Below, one piece after another: positions 33,355 through 45,553 of a DNA stretch of 64,000 nucleotides; position 1 is the stretch's first letter; the number at the start of each line of letters is the position of its first letter. This DNA comes from Papaver somniferum (Eukaryota > Streptophyta > Magnoliopsida > Ranunculales > Papaveraceae): NCBI RefSeq assembly GCF_003573695.1, contig NC_039364.1:238184777-238248776 (forward strand). Reading direction: 5' to 3'. Made by a program: the position numbers and the translations under genes. A model generated the notes under the pieces. That model had not been told where the DNA came from and did no database searches. It saw only the letters and a program-made list of their open reading frames with translations.

Positions 33355-33877
33355 ATTAGGGAACCATCCAACAGGAAGAAGATCTATAGAAAACTAAAGA
33401 AAAAAATAAATAAAAAATAAGAGTATTGCCATCGCACATCATTTATATCCAGTTTCATCGATACTATGTCATAGCCGATGTCGTTGTAATACATTGGTAA
33501 AGTTATCTGGTGACTATATCGATGATCCAAGTTCAAAATCATATAAGAAATTGTTATCAATAAAAACCCATAAAAAAATAGATACAATGGAAAGTAAAAG
33601 GTCAATGAAAGTGCACTCAAGCAAAATATAACCCATGAAATTATTATTATTTTTGTAATTAAGATGCGCAAAATTAAGTAAAAAAATGGGATCAAAAAGA
33701 AAGTACGAACAATAGTTGGTGTTTTTTTCTTCCAAATGGATTGAATAAAGTAAAAATCCAAAACTAGACACATGTGTATTTTCATGAACACTCCTTTAAA
33801 AATCTGGCTAGTTTATGGACTAGGAACATTATTTGGGGCATATAGATTACTTCATTTACTCAATAGGAAATAAAAAG
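33355..33877. other. A/T-rich stretch between LINE and MULE
   Basis: Nothing recognisable. A hydrophobic minus-strand frame (33384-33791) has strongly biased A/T composition and no family features; I do not call it. It may be LINE 5' UTR or old host sequence. Confidence 0.4.
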
Positions 33878-33920
33878 GAACGCGTGATTGTGAGATAGTT
33901 AAGCTAATTGGGGGATAAAA
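33878..33920 (+). repeat. Left terminal inverted repeat of the MULE
   Basis: GAACGCGTGATTG, then GATAGTTAAGCTAATTG and GGGGATAAA. It pairs with 59211-59253. Just inside, GGGGGATAA and TTACTATCCCC form a further short inverted repeat. Confidence 0.65.
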
Positions 33921-34479
33921 ATTACTATCCCCATCCAATAGTGTCTGCTAAGGGGTGTTTTTAGGGACGGAAGTACTAAAATACTCTTTGATTAATTAAA
34001 AACATTGTTAAAAGTCTATACTACTCTCCCCATAAAAAAAAACTTAAAAATAAAAATAAAAATACCAAATCAGTATCCCTCATTCAGTTCTGGCACTCTT
34101 CTTAGGTTAGGGTTTTGAATTTCTTTTTTCCTTCATCGTTCTTTATCGTCGATTAATCATCGATTTTACAATTTCTTCGTTGATTACCCGAATCTATAAC
34201 CATGCTTCCACGAAAGAAACCCAACTCCAATCCGCAATCAAAATCAAAATCAAAATCAAAATCAGTACCTCAACAAAAACAAGAATAAAGGATCAATCAG
34301 ATTGTTGTTGAAGAAGAAGAAGAAGAAAAGGATTCAGACCATCTAACTCTCGAATAAATGACTTCTACGAAAAGGTAAGTGATTCTGAATTGTTCTATAA
34401 GTGTTTTAATCGCTTTAAGGAAATGAATTTAGGTTAGAATCGCGAACCCTAACTCAAACAGCTGAGTTACAATCAATCA

Positions 34480-34690
34480 CAACATTGAAATTAGTATGAA
34501 TACAATGCCAGGTTTGAGTTTCAGCATTGAATTTAGTATGAATACAATGTCGATAATGAGTTTCGGCATTGTATTCAGTATGAATGTTATGCCGGCTACA
34601 AAACTAAAATCACCTGAAACTGAATGTTTAGTCTCGATATTTAAATTAGGATGAATACCATGCTGGGACATGGTTACGGCATTGTTTCTA
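34480..34690 (+). repeat. Palindrome modules in intron 1 of the PMD gene
   Basis: Copies of GTATGAATACAATGCCGG occur in both orientations. A clear pair is GAATACAATGTCG (34540-34552) facing CGGCATTGTATTC (34564-34576). The same motif fills the transposase intron and the spacer of this element. Confidence 0.7.
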
Positions 34691-35936
34691 TTTTTACATG
34701 TATGTCGGAATGTAAAGAGGTCCAAAAATTAGTAAAAGACTTTGGGTTATATCATTTGGTTGAAAATTATGTGAAGTATGATATGTGACAGTCAATTGCT
34801 TCGTCGAGAGGTATCATGGTGAAACTGATACCATGCACTTCCCGTTTGGGAGATGACCTTGATCCCTGATATGCTTAGAACATTCTAGGCTTACGGGTTA
34901 ACGGAAAATCAGTTGCAGAAGCAGATAAGTGTCCGGACCTAGAATGGTCGAAGTTACACGCTCTAAATAACAAGGTGTTTGGCTGGGACTACAAAACTTC
35001 TTTGGAAAGCTTTTATGTATCTAAGAGTAGTAGGACAAAGACAACCAAGCTGAAAATGCTTAAGGAGAGCTTTGAAGGGACGGAGGAGAGACGAAAGGAG
35101 GATGGATGGTACCCCGCACAAATTCGTTATACTTCCCGTGCGTACATGTTATTCATCGTGGGCACTAAAGTATTCCCTGACGCTAGTGGGAACAGGGTGA
35201 GTGCAAACCACCTACAATACTTGGATCCATTGGAAGAGGTCTGTAGCTATTCTTGGGGGAGCGTGGTAATGGCACATTTGATGATAGAGATGAGAAGGGC
35301 CTCTAAGGCTGTTACCAACCAATTTGTCGGGAATTTCACTCTACTCCATGTAATTTTGTTTTTAAATTTATGTTCTTACATATATTGTTCACATGTACCC
35401 TTATTATTAGAAACAAAATTACTGCTTCTTATATATACCACATTGGCATAGGTGTGGGCTTATGAACACTTCCCAACATTGTTCACGAACTACAAATCCT
35501 TGACGATAAAAAATAGTTTCGAACCCGATGAGCCTAGATCTAAGAGATACGAGTTCAAAAGTACTCTGAAGCTCGGTAACAATCATCGACTGACAGATAT
35601 GAGACTGGATCTAGACGCGATGACTACCAAAGAGGTTATGTTCGAACCTTACAAGGAGGATAGAGTAAACCGCCACTTTTTGAGGTGTAATAATGTTATA
35701 TTTTACAATGGACGGTTTTTCCACCCAAAGGGACATGTTATGGCTGATTTCCGACGTGTGATGCGACAACTTGGATATAAACAACAAACTAGTTGTGAGA
35801 CACTTGCATTTAAAAGGTACATTGTTGACTATTCTCCGAGCATGTCATCTTCCTTAAGGTTGAGGGTGGAGTATACGCCAAATACAGAACCAACACATTG
35901 GAGGGATATGGAACCACATCATTTCGCAGATATTAG

Positions 35937-37872
35937 TGAAAAAGCGGTGGTCTAACAACCACACCCAATATTTCGTTTAGGCAATCTGTATGGACTAACT
36001 TCAATATATTTCCAAGAGAGTCAACTAGACAGTCAGACTGAATCAAGGAAAATACATCCAAGAGTTATATATCAATTTCTCAAATCAATCTGCAATCGAA
36101 CAGATAGAAATCTGTAAGCCGGATCAATATGAGAACTAACTTGGATGGTAACAATGACCAATATCTAAGCATCAATCAATTTAAATCAACAACCAAAGGT
36201 TGGATTTACCAATTGACTTAACTACGCACAACCTGTGATATTTTAATTATATAAACAAATATATGCGGAAAATAAACACAGACCCCAGAAGTTTGTTAAC
36301 GAGAAAACCGCAAATGCAAAAAAAACAAACAAACCCGGGACCTAGTCCAGATTTGAACATCACACTGTATTAAGCCGCTACAGACTCTAGCCTACCACAA
36401 GTTAACTTCGGACTGAAATGTAGTTGAACCCTAACCAATCTCCCACTAATTAAGGTACAGTCGCGTTCCTTACTCCTCTGAATCCCAGCAAGACTCTACG
36501 CACAAGATTCCCTTAGCTGATCTCACCCACAACTAAAAGTTGCTAAGACCCAAAGTCGAAGACTTGATAAAAAAATCTGTCTCACACAGAAAAGTCTATT
36601 GAATAGATAAATCTGTCTCCCACAGAAATACCTACAAGTTTTTTGTTCCGTCTTTTGATGAATCAAGGTGAACATGAACCAATTGATACACCAGACTTAT
36701 ATTCCCGAAGAATAGCCTAGTAATATCAATCACCTCACAATAACTTAATCGTATGGCAGCGGAACAAGATATACAAGACACAAATGATTCAAACGAAACT
36801 ATTTATAGAGTTGTTCAACTGTTTATATTCTCATATAAGTATACAAGACACAATTGAAGCAAAATCGTTTTGGATTCACTCGAATCAATTCATGAAAATT
36901 ATATCCACAGTTTGCAAAGGTTGCATTCCTTATTATATAAATGTATTTTTTCATGAGTATGTAAACATACATAACCGATTTTAGAACTTAACCCACTCAA
37001 GTATGCAAACGGGCACGCATACCTAAGTTGCCGGACTCGGTCTTGTTCGCCAGTATGCAAACGGGTACGCATACTGTCGTTCATGACCGAACTCAGTTGA
37101 AATCAGTACGCATACGGTATGCATACTATAGTTCCCGGACTTCAACGGTTGAATCAGTACGCATACGGGTATGCATACTAAATTCCCAGACTTGGAATAC
37201 ACTTGCAACAGTTAGCATACAAGTACGCATACTGTGCTATATCCAATCAATGGTTAATTGTTATAAACTCTCATTTTAATCATTGAAACATTCTTAGAAG
37301 ACGGGAATAGTTGTCTCACACAAACTATTAGCTTCAAAGCAATTTTCAAGTGATCAAATGATCAATACGAAACATTCCGAGTCTACATCAAATGACTGCC
37401 TTACACAAATCATATAAGATGTTACCGGGCGATTTTTACATGATCATCTTTTGACTTTCGTCAAGAATAAAAGATGAACTTGGTTAAAGCAAAAGCTTAC
37501 TGACACCTATTTCGAGAAATATGTAAGCGAGTTAAACTCAGCTCGAAATATCAAATGTGTATAAAGTAAAGTTTATAATAGCTATACGAATTTTTGCTCA
37601 ATAGGAGACAAAATAGAAATAGACTTCTGAGTCATAGATGAGTTCAAGTATCCACATATCTTTTGTTGATGAAGTTCCACAAGCTCCCCTTAGTAGTTTT
37701 TCGTCTTCAATCAATGAACGCCGTGAAGTCTAAAGCTCAACTACACATTCTATCCTAATCCGAGACACATCTATAAGTAGACTAGAAATCAAGAATTATA
37801 GTTTTAAACTAAACTTGACAAACAAGCTTGAGATAGCAACGCTTGCGAATTCGACCGAGCAGTGCTCTAAAA
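35937..37872 (-). repeat. 3' LTR of E2 (with internal deletion)
   Basis: On + it starts TGAAAAAGCGG and ends ...GAGCAGTGCTCTAAAA. It is about 530 bp shorter than its partner, mainly by a gap near 36,770. A purine tract (AAAGGGGAAGAAT on -) adjoins it at 37873, as expected of a polypurine tract. Confidence 0.8.
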
Positions 37873-38192
37873 TTCTTCCCCTTTGTCAATTTTAGTGACA
37901 AAACTATCAATACATATGGATTACAAAATAAATAAACTTCGTAGCTTCTCATCCAAATGCTTGATTTCCTTGGTTCTTCAACATTACTCGAAATCTTCGT
38001 CACTTCCAAGTACTCCAGTGATTCTGAACGTGTTCAACTCAGCATCATAGTTGTTAAAGATCCGTAGCTATAACAATATATAAAAACAAGATGTTTTCGT
38101 ATTGTTATACAATATCATAGTATTATCAAAATTTAATTGCATCACAACTTTGACAATAAAATACTATGGTGATATGTATCACTCCCCCTTAG

Positions 38193-38784
38193 TCAATACT
38201 TCATCTCACAATGAAAACCACTCCCCTTTACATAATGATCCGTGAACCATATATATGTAGTGTGAACTACAAAATAATTCTCCCCCTTTTTGTCAATATA
38301 AATTGGCAAAGGTACGAAAACTAGCGGGATCATAATGAAATTCTCATAGAGATACTTCATGACTAAAAGAGAACATATCAACTTTGTTTCGATGATTTCA
38401 CATAGTAGAAACTTAGTGTATTCATCAAGGAGTTTATAAAGATACAAGATAACTCCTACAATATTCCACAGCCCCTTACATAATGATCTCAATACTTCAT
38501 CTCACAATGAAAACCACTCCCCCTTACATAATGATCCGTGAACCATATATATATGTAGTGTGAACTACAAAATAATTCTCCCCCTTTTTGTCAATATAAA
38601 TTGGCAAAGGTACGAAAACTAGCGGGATCATAATGAAATTCTCATAGAGATACTTCATGACTAAAAGAGAACATATCAACTTTGTTTCGATGATTTCACA
38701 TAGTAGAAACTTAGTGTATTCATCAAGGAGTTTATAATGATACAAGATAACTCCTACAATATTCCACAGCCGCACTCCTCACAA
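38193..38784. repeat. 296-bp tandem duplication inside E2
   Basis: The block TCAATACTTCATCTCACAAT to CCACAGCC occurs at 38193 and again at 38489, nearly identical. E1 has it once (about 43,350-43,620). It contains GACAAAAAGGGGGAG on the minus strand, a purine run typical of the 3' part of SIRE-type elements. Confidence 0.85.
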
Positions 38785-39386
38785 AGATTTGGCAATTAAG
38801 CACAAATTCAATTAAGAACTCTCCCCCATAAAATGTCATTCCCAAAATAACAACAAGAGCGACCTTACTTTACAAGAAAAGAAGGATTTCTTTTGACATT
38901 AACAAATTACATGAGACACGAATTTGTATCCAGAAAAATCAATTAAATTAACCACAATAGAACCCATGATTAATTAATCGGAAATGCTCAACATAAGAGA
39001 ACTTACGGAGCTGTACAATACTTTCACATAGAAGTGTATCAGGGAAAGATCAATACTGCAGAATATTCAAAGATTCATTCTATTTTTCATTAATATTTTC
39101 ATAATGATACCATAGACTTAATCTTTGGCATATAATTCAAAAGTTCATTCCATTTTCCATCAATATTTGCATAATGACATAATAGACTTAACTTTTGACA
39201 TATATATTCAGCTAAACTTCTTATGGATTTAACACATTTAGCAGTTCAATTTAAAGATAAAATCATTCAAGGATAAAATACCATTAAAGTCATTACAACC
39301 ATTAAAAATAACAGTTTAATAAGTTCGACACAAGAAGTTCAACAGAAAATACCATAAGAAGAGACATAAACAAACAAAACAAGAAG

Positions 39387-40373
39387 TTAATCCAAACTTG
39401 CATAGTAGTCCCTAGCAATTTCATCAAACTTTTCGATCAGTTCTGTATAAGCCTCGGAAGCATACTCCAGCTGCTCATTCAAGCATCCAACCTCTTGTGG
39501 AAGACGGATAATCTCAGCATTTGAGACTGTTGAAGTTCTTGCTGAGGTTCTAGTTGAGGTTTTCTTCATCTTTTCTATGCTTGCCATGGTTAAGACTTTT
39601 GGTCCTCCAATATCAGTTCCAAAAGCCACAATGCCAAAATGACTGCAAATCTGTGAGATGAGACAAGGAAAGCCAGGAGTCTTGTTTGAAGTCTTTTTTA
39701 CACTTATCATCTGACGAATAATAAGACTACACAAATCAATGTCTTTCCCTTCAACAATGTAATAGACCAATTCATCAAGAGACGTGGTCCACAATATTTT
39801 GTCAATTGTACTCGACATCATGTTTGCCACAACCAATTTTTCAGCAACTTTAAGAAACAACTCAGCACCATGAACATCAATCTTGCCATCTCTCCGGGAA
39901 ACGTCTTTCTTAATAAGACAATTTGACAGCACGTTTGGAGACAACCTTTCATGCTCAAGAGGTGGGAATTGGAAGTTACTAGTCCGGGTCAAGTTCAAGA
40001 GTTCAGCAATAACTTGACGATTTACCATAAAAATTACATTCCCCACAGTAGTTTTAAAAGAGCAGTGGACAAAGTCATGTTCATGTAAATTTGCATAAAA
40101 CTGGGCGATCATTTCAGTGTGAGAAGTCCCCATGGGTTGATGAATTATGCCCCAATCAAAATTTCCAAAAAACCTAGAGAGATGTTGTTCTACACTAATT
40201 TTTGAAGAATCATAGTACCTTTCCCTGATAGGTAGTTTCTTTCTATATTCCAAATAGTGGTCACGAGCCTCTTTGCTAACAAACCTAGTTCTCAAACTTG
40301 AATCATAATAAGTTTCACCACTAACTTGAGCACCCGAACTCTCACCACGACTTAACCTCTTCCTAGAAGCCAT
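39387..40373 (-). CDS. Intact 328-aa ORF, 'putative plant transposon protein' type, in the 3' part of E2
   Basis: ATG at 40373 (MASRKRLSRGES). After a basic, Ser-rich N-terminus come FVSKEARDHYLEYRKK, FFGNFDWGIIHQP, then MIAQFYANLHEHDF with TVGNVIFMVNRQVIAELLNL. This matches the pattern of the plant transposon-associated domain found in many uncharacterised plant proteins (PF20167-like, from memory). The last 60 residues look like a coiled coil (about 280-320). It lies downstream of where pol would be, the position used by env-like or accessory ORFs in SIRE elements. No signal peptide or membrane segment is seen, so I do not call it an envelope protein. It is undamaged although its element is pol-less and split. 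Confidence 0.6.
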   Translation of the reverse strand: MASRKRLSRGESSGAQVSGETYYDSSLRTRFVSKEARDHYLEYRKKLPIRERYYDSSKISVEQHLSRFFGNFDWGIIHQPMGTSHTEMIAQFYANLHEHDFVHCSFKTTVGNVIFMVNRQVIAELLNLTRTSNFQFPPLEHERLSPNVLSNCLIKKDVSRRDGKIDVHGAELFLKVAEKLVVANMMSSTIDKILWTTSLDELVYYIVEGKDIDLCSLIIRQMISVKKTSNKTPGFPCLISQICSHFGIVAFGTDIGGPKVLTMASIEKMKKTSTRTSARTSTVSNAEIIRLPQEVGCLNEQLEYASEAYTELIEKFDEIARDYYASLD

Positions 40374-40922
40374 TGTTGATAAGTAAAACTCAAACAAAGG
40401 TAAAGAAACTTACTTGGTACGCGAACTGCTGTCAATGGTAAAGCTCCGGAACTGGAAAGAAAAAAGAAACAAGAACAAACCAGTGAAGTAAATTTTGGTG
40501 CGAATCCAACAGTACCAAGAACACCCAAGGAGATTCAAAGAAGAGTTTTTGGTTATTATGAGTTTACAAACCCTTGGTTTTTTCTCTTTCGCTTCTGAAC
40601 TGTCGAGAAGAGAATGTGAAAAGAACAAGAAGAGTTATTTCTCTCATTTTATGTGCAAACAGATTAGAAACCCAACCAGCACGTTTACGAACAAGGTTCT
40701 GTCACGAACCGGATTCGAATTCAATGTACGTGAATAGTACGTGTGCAATCAAGGGCTCTTTTGTTTTAAGTTTCATCGAATTTTGATAAGCAACAAACAT
40801 TTTCTTGAACAATTCTTTGTATTGACTAGACAAGATAATACAAAGAGAGTTTGCGCACTGTGACACCAAGAGAGAGTTTCTTTCCAAATGCTCTTGCATC
40901 TTACAGTATTGAGAAATACCCA

Positions 40923-43140
40923 TGAAAAAGCGGGGGTCTAGCAACCATACCCAATAATTCTCTTAGAAATCTGTATGGACAAACTCCAATATACTTTCAA
41001 GAGAATCAACAAGACTCAATCTTAATAAAGTATATCAAAGATTTATATCTCTCTTTCTTGATTCGATTCTTTCTCAAGAAAATAGAAATCTGCGAGTCTA
41101 ATTGAATCCAAGAGAATTCACTTGAACAGTACCAAAGACTAATGTTCAAGGATCAATCGATTTCAATCAACAACCAAAGGTCGGATTTCCAATTGATTGA
41201 TTCAAACGCGCAACCTGTGATATTTCAATTATATAACAAAATATAATGCGGAATAAAAATAACACAGACACTAGAATTTTGTTAACGAGGAAACCACAAA
41301 AGCAGAAAAACCCCGGGACCTAGTACAGATTGAATACACACTGTATTAAGCCACTACAGACACTAGCCTACTACAAACTAACTTCGGTCTGGACTGTAGT
41401 TGAACCCCAATCAATATCACACTGATTCAAGGTACAGTTGTGCTCCATATGTCTCTGATCCCAGCAGGATACTACGCACTTGATTCCCTTAGCTGATCTC
41501 ACCCACAACTAAGAGTTGCTACGACCCAAAGTCGGAGACTTTAATAAACAAATTTGTATCACACAGAAAAGTCTACAGTATAGATAAATTTGTCTCCCAC
41601 AGAAATACCTACATGTTGTGTTCCGTCTTTTGATAAATCAAGGTGACCAGGAATCAATTGATAACCCGGACTTATATTCCCGAAGAACAACCTAGTATTA
41701 TCAATCACCTCACAATAATCTTAATCGATGCGGGAAAGAAGATATTGTGGAATCACAAACGATGAGACGAAGATATTTGTGACTACTTTTCTATCTTTCC
41801 TATCGGAGATATAAATCTCAAGCCAATCGTTACGATTGTACTCAAAACGATATAATCAGCAAGATCAGATCACACAACTACGAGAAAGTAGTATCGGTCT
41901 GGCTTCACAATCCCAATGAAGTCTTTAAGTCGTTAACCTATACAGTCTCAGAGAAACATAAGGTTAAAGGAGAATCGACTCTAGCTTATACAACTAGTAT
42001 CACACGTAAGGTATGGGGATTAGGTTTTCGAGTTGCTAGAGTTCTCCCTCATATAGTCTTTCAAATCAGGGTTTGCAAGTAATGTTAGCTTGGTAACAAA
42101 GCATTCAATATTCACCGTTAGATGAAAACCTGATTAGATTCAAGCTAATATCTTTCAACCGTTGGATCGAAAACTTATCTTGTTACACACAAATGAAATG
42201 TACTATTTTGGGTTTATGTAACCGTACCCAGACATGAACATTTGTTGGTTCAACAATAGTTAATGAAATGGTTAGTAATATTCACCATAACTAGTTCAAA
42301 ATGAACTAGTTAGAGAGTTGTTCAATTGCAAGGAAATCTTATGTAACTGCACAAGACAAAATTGAAGCAAAAACGATTTGATTCACTCGAATCGGTTCAT
42401 GAACTATAAAGCCACCGTTTGCATTTAGCATTCCTTAGTTAATATAAATGATTTCACAAACAATCATCTTTAGATATAACCAACTTAAGTTCGCAGACTT
42501 AGTTCGCGGACTTAAGTTCCCGGAAGGAGTTCTCAAACTCCAGCAGATTTTCTCGGGTCGAGAACTACCGCCAGTTCGCGGACTGGGTTCGCGGACTAAG
42601 TTCACGGCTCTAGTTCCAGTTCTCTTGATCAACAAAGTTCGCAAACTTCGGTTCAAGGAAAAAGGACTTATACATATATGTTTTGCCAAACAATGATTAT
42701 ATCCATCATTGGTTATATGATCTAAACTCTCATTTCAATCATTGAAACATTCTTAGAGGACATTTCGTCAAAGTAAGCAATTTTCAAAGTGATTGAAACG
42801 TGTCATGACTTTCGTCACTAGGTAAAAATGAACTTGGCCAAAGCAAAAGCTTACCAACACATATTTCGAGAAATAGATAGGCGAGTTCAACTCGGCTCGA
42901 AATAGCAAATGTGTATAATCAAAGTCTATATAGCAAAACGACTTTTGTCTCAAAATATGAGATAGAGTAGATAGACTTTTGAGTGATAGATAAGTTCAAG
43001 TCTCCACATACCTTTTAGTCGATGAAGAGCCACCAGTTCCTTGAGTAGTCCTTTGTCTTGTATGATGATAGGTATGGAGTTCTTGAGCTCAACTACACTT
43101 TCTATCCTAGTCCGAGACTTAGCTATAGTAGACTAGAAAT
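40923..43140 (-). repeat. 3' LTR of E1, outer end deleted on the internal side
   Basis: It matches 47084-49348, but its last 70 or so bp and the polypurine tract are missing. The sequence jumps at GACTAGAAATC to CTTCATCACTTCC, which in E2 lies about 120 bp inside the element (38,000). GAAATC is present at both break points, which fits a microhomology deletion. Confidence 0.8.
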
Positions 43141-45553
43141 CTTCATCACTTCCAAGTACTCCAATGATCCCAAAGGTTGTAAGTTCAACATCATCGTCGT
43201 TGAAAATCCGTAGCTATAACAACGAGAAAACAAAAGTTCTCAATCATTGTTATACAGTGTCATAATCATTATATAGTATCAAAGTTCAATGGCATCACAA
43301 CTTCGACAACAATACTGTGGTGATATGTATCACTCCCCCTTAGTCAATACTCCATCTCACATGGAAACCACTCCCCCTTACATAATGATCTGAAAACCAT
43401 ATGTATTTTAAATGTGAACTACATATTAATTCTCCCCCTTTTTGTCAATCAAATTGGCAAAGATACGAAAACGGGGATCCTAATGAAATTTTCGAAAGAG
43501 ACATTTCATGACCAAAAGAAAGCACATATCATCTTATTTAGATGCAATCACATAGCCGAAGCTAAATGCATTCATCAAGGAGTTTATAAAGATACAAGAT
43601 AACCCCTGTAATATTCCACAGCCGCACTCCCCACAAAGATTTGGAAATAAGCACAAGTTCAATTAAGAACTCTCCCCCATAATATGTCATTCCCGAAAGA
43701 ACAACAAGAGCGACCTTAATTTCAAAAGAAAAGAAGGATTTCTTTGGACATTACAAATCACATACAAGTATGAATTTGGATCCAAAATACTCAATTAAAT
43801 TAACCACAAGAGAACCCATGATTAATTTAATCGGAAATGCTCAATTAGATTAATCACAAGAGAACCCATAATTAATCTAATCGGAATACACAACCAAATT
43901 AACCACAAAAGTAATCAATTTAATTGGTCATGCTCGACATAAGAAAACTGACGGAGCAACAACTAAATAACCAAACAAGGATGATTAATTTAGTTGAATT
44001 ATGCTCGACATAAAGTACCTCACGGAGCAACAACTAAGCTAAACAATAACTCAGTCGATAGAGCTCAACATAAGACACCTTATAGAACAACACAGCATAT
44101 ACACAAAAATTGTGGATCGGAGATCGATCTAATATCGTGGAATAAGCAAGGATTCATTCTATTTTCCATCACCATTTGCACAATGACATACAATAGACAT
44201 AATCCTTGTAAACAAAAGATTTTAACCTATCTTCCATCAAGAATTGACATAATAGGCTTAACTTTTGTATTTGTCAAAAGTTCATTCCTTCTTTTATCAA
44301 CACATGCATATCGGCATATAAAGGACTTAACTTTTGACAAGGTATGGGACAATCACAGTTCACGGACGCAAACACACATATCCCATAAAAAAATTACGAT
44401 ATATAAAACCATAAAGATTAATACTGCAAAAATCATCTTCCAAACAAATTTTAGAATTTAAACCAATAAATCTAAAAACATGAAGATGAAAACGTTGGAC
44501 ATAGCTATGTGTAATCACAATAATGGCTATTCCAAACTATAGTAATCCTTCTCAAAAACAAGAATAAATTCTCATAAGAAGTTTCCTAGGTATCAAGAGA
44601 AACTCGTTATGCACATATAAGATGATTTGTCCTTAGAGGGTAGAATCAATCTTTTTCGCTCGGGTTTACACCAAGAATAGCTACCAAAGGCGTATAAAAA
44701 GATTTTCTTAATAAAGAAGAACATACAAATTCATTAACGACCATGCACCATAGTTCACATAAGATGATTGTGAACATTCAAGAATCCCATAGCAATGCGT
44801 ACTACTGCCCATTCTTGAACTTACTTCTTTGTGATTCACCAACAAAATTCTTGTAAAAGATACAAATAGAAGAGTAGTACTCCAAGAGTCCAAGTGCCCA
44901 AGTTTAAACGAAGTGGAACAAGTGCGACGAAACGGAGAAAAATACTCAAAAACAAGAGACAGGACAAATACCAATTTTAACTCATCCAAATTAAAGGTTT
45001 CTCATCTCCATTTTGAATAGAATTCAAATAGGAAGAGAATGCAAAAAGAATGAGTTCAATCCGAGTTCGGACGGAGAAGATACGGGCAAAACAAGTTTAC
45101 CGAATATCGACGTCTACAGGCAAGTATGCACATGGGTTTGCAAACGAATTTTCATGACCTTGAGCAGTATGCAAACGGGTATGCGTACTTAAACCCCTGG
45201 ATTTTGATTTTAAATGATGTTATGCATACGTGGTAGGTGTACCATGAAGTCCAAACATCCTGACCTATTATTTTCAAACCTAAACATTTAAGAACCTTAA
45301 ACACAGATCAAGTTAGGTATAAATGAACAATAAGCAAGGTACATAGATAATCATAAAACTTTCTCAAGTTTAGAGACATACCTTTTTATAAAAATCGGAT
45401 TGAATTCTACAGTGTTACCGAACATTCAAAATCATACCCAACTCAACATGTGTGCCCCAGTTCTTGTGCTTCCCTCACTGTATATGTAACATGGCATTTC
45501 TTGGTGAGGATGCACTTACAACATAATCAAGTTGTGTTGGGGTGAAAAATATC
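43141..45553 (-). other. Non-coding 3' interior of E1
   Basis: About 2.4 kb with no supported gene. It includes the block shared with E2 (GGGGGAG purine run on -), and from 43,790 to 44,100 degenerate repeats of AACCACAAGAGAACCCATGA and ATGCTCGACATAA words. GTATGCAAACGGGTATGCG near 45,170 resembles the motif block of the E2 LTRs. Confidence 0.5.

Noticed and set aside
30868..33360. Target duplication of the LINE (ACCATCAACA near 30,858 against ACCATCCAACA near 33,363)
   Set aside because: The two words differ by an extra base and the LINE 5' edge is not defined, so the match may be chance.
33384..33791. Hydrophobic 135-codon minus-strand frame as a membrane protein
   Set aside because: A/T-rich composition (many Ile, Phe, Leu, Tyr) produces such frames by chance. 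It has no homologous copy or family motif in the window.
39387..40373. Retroviral-type envelope protein
   Set aside because: No signal peptide, no transmembrane segment and no glycoprotein-like Cys pattern; only its position is env-like.
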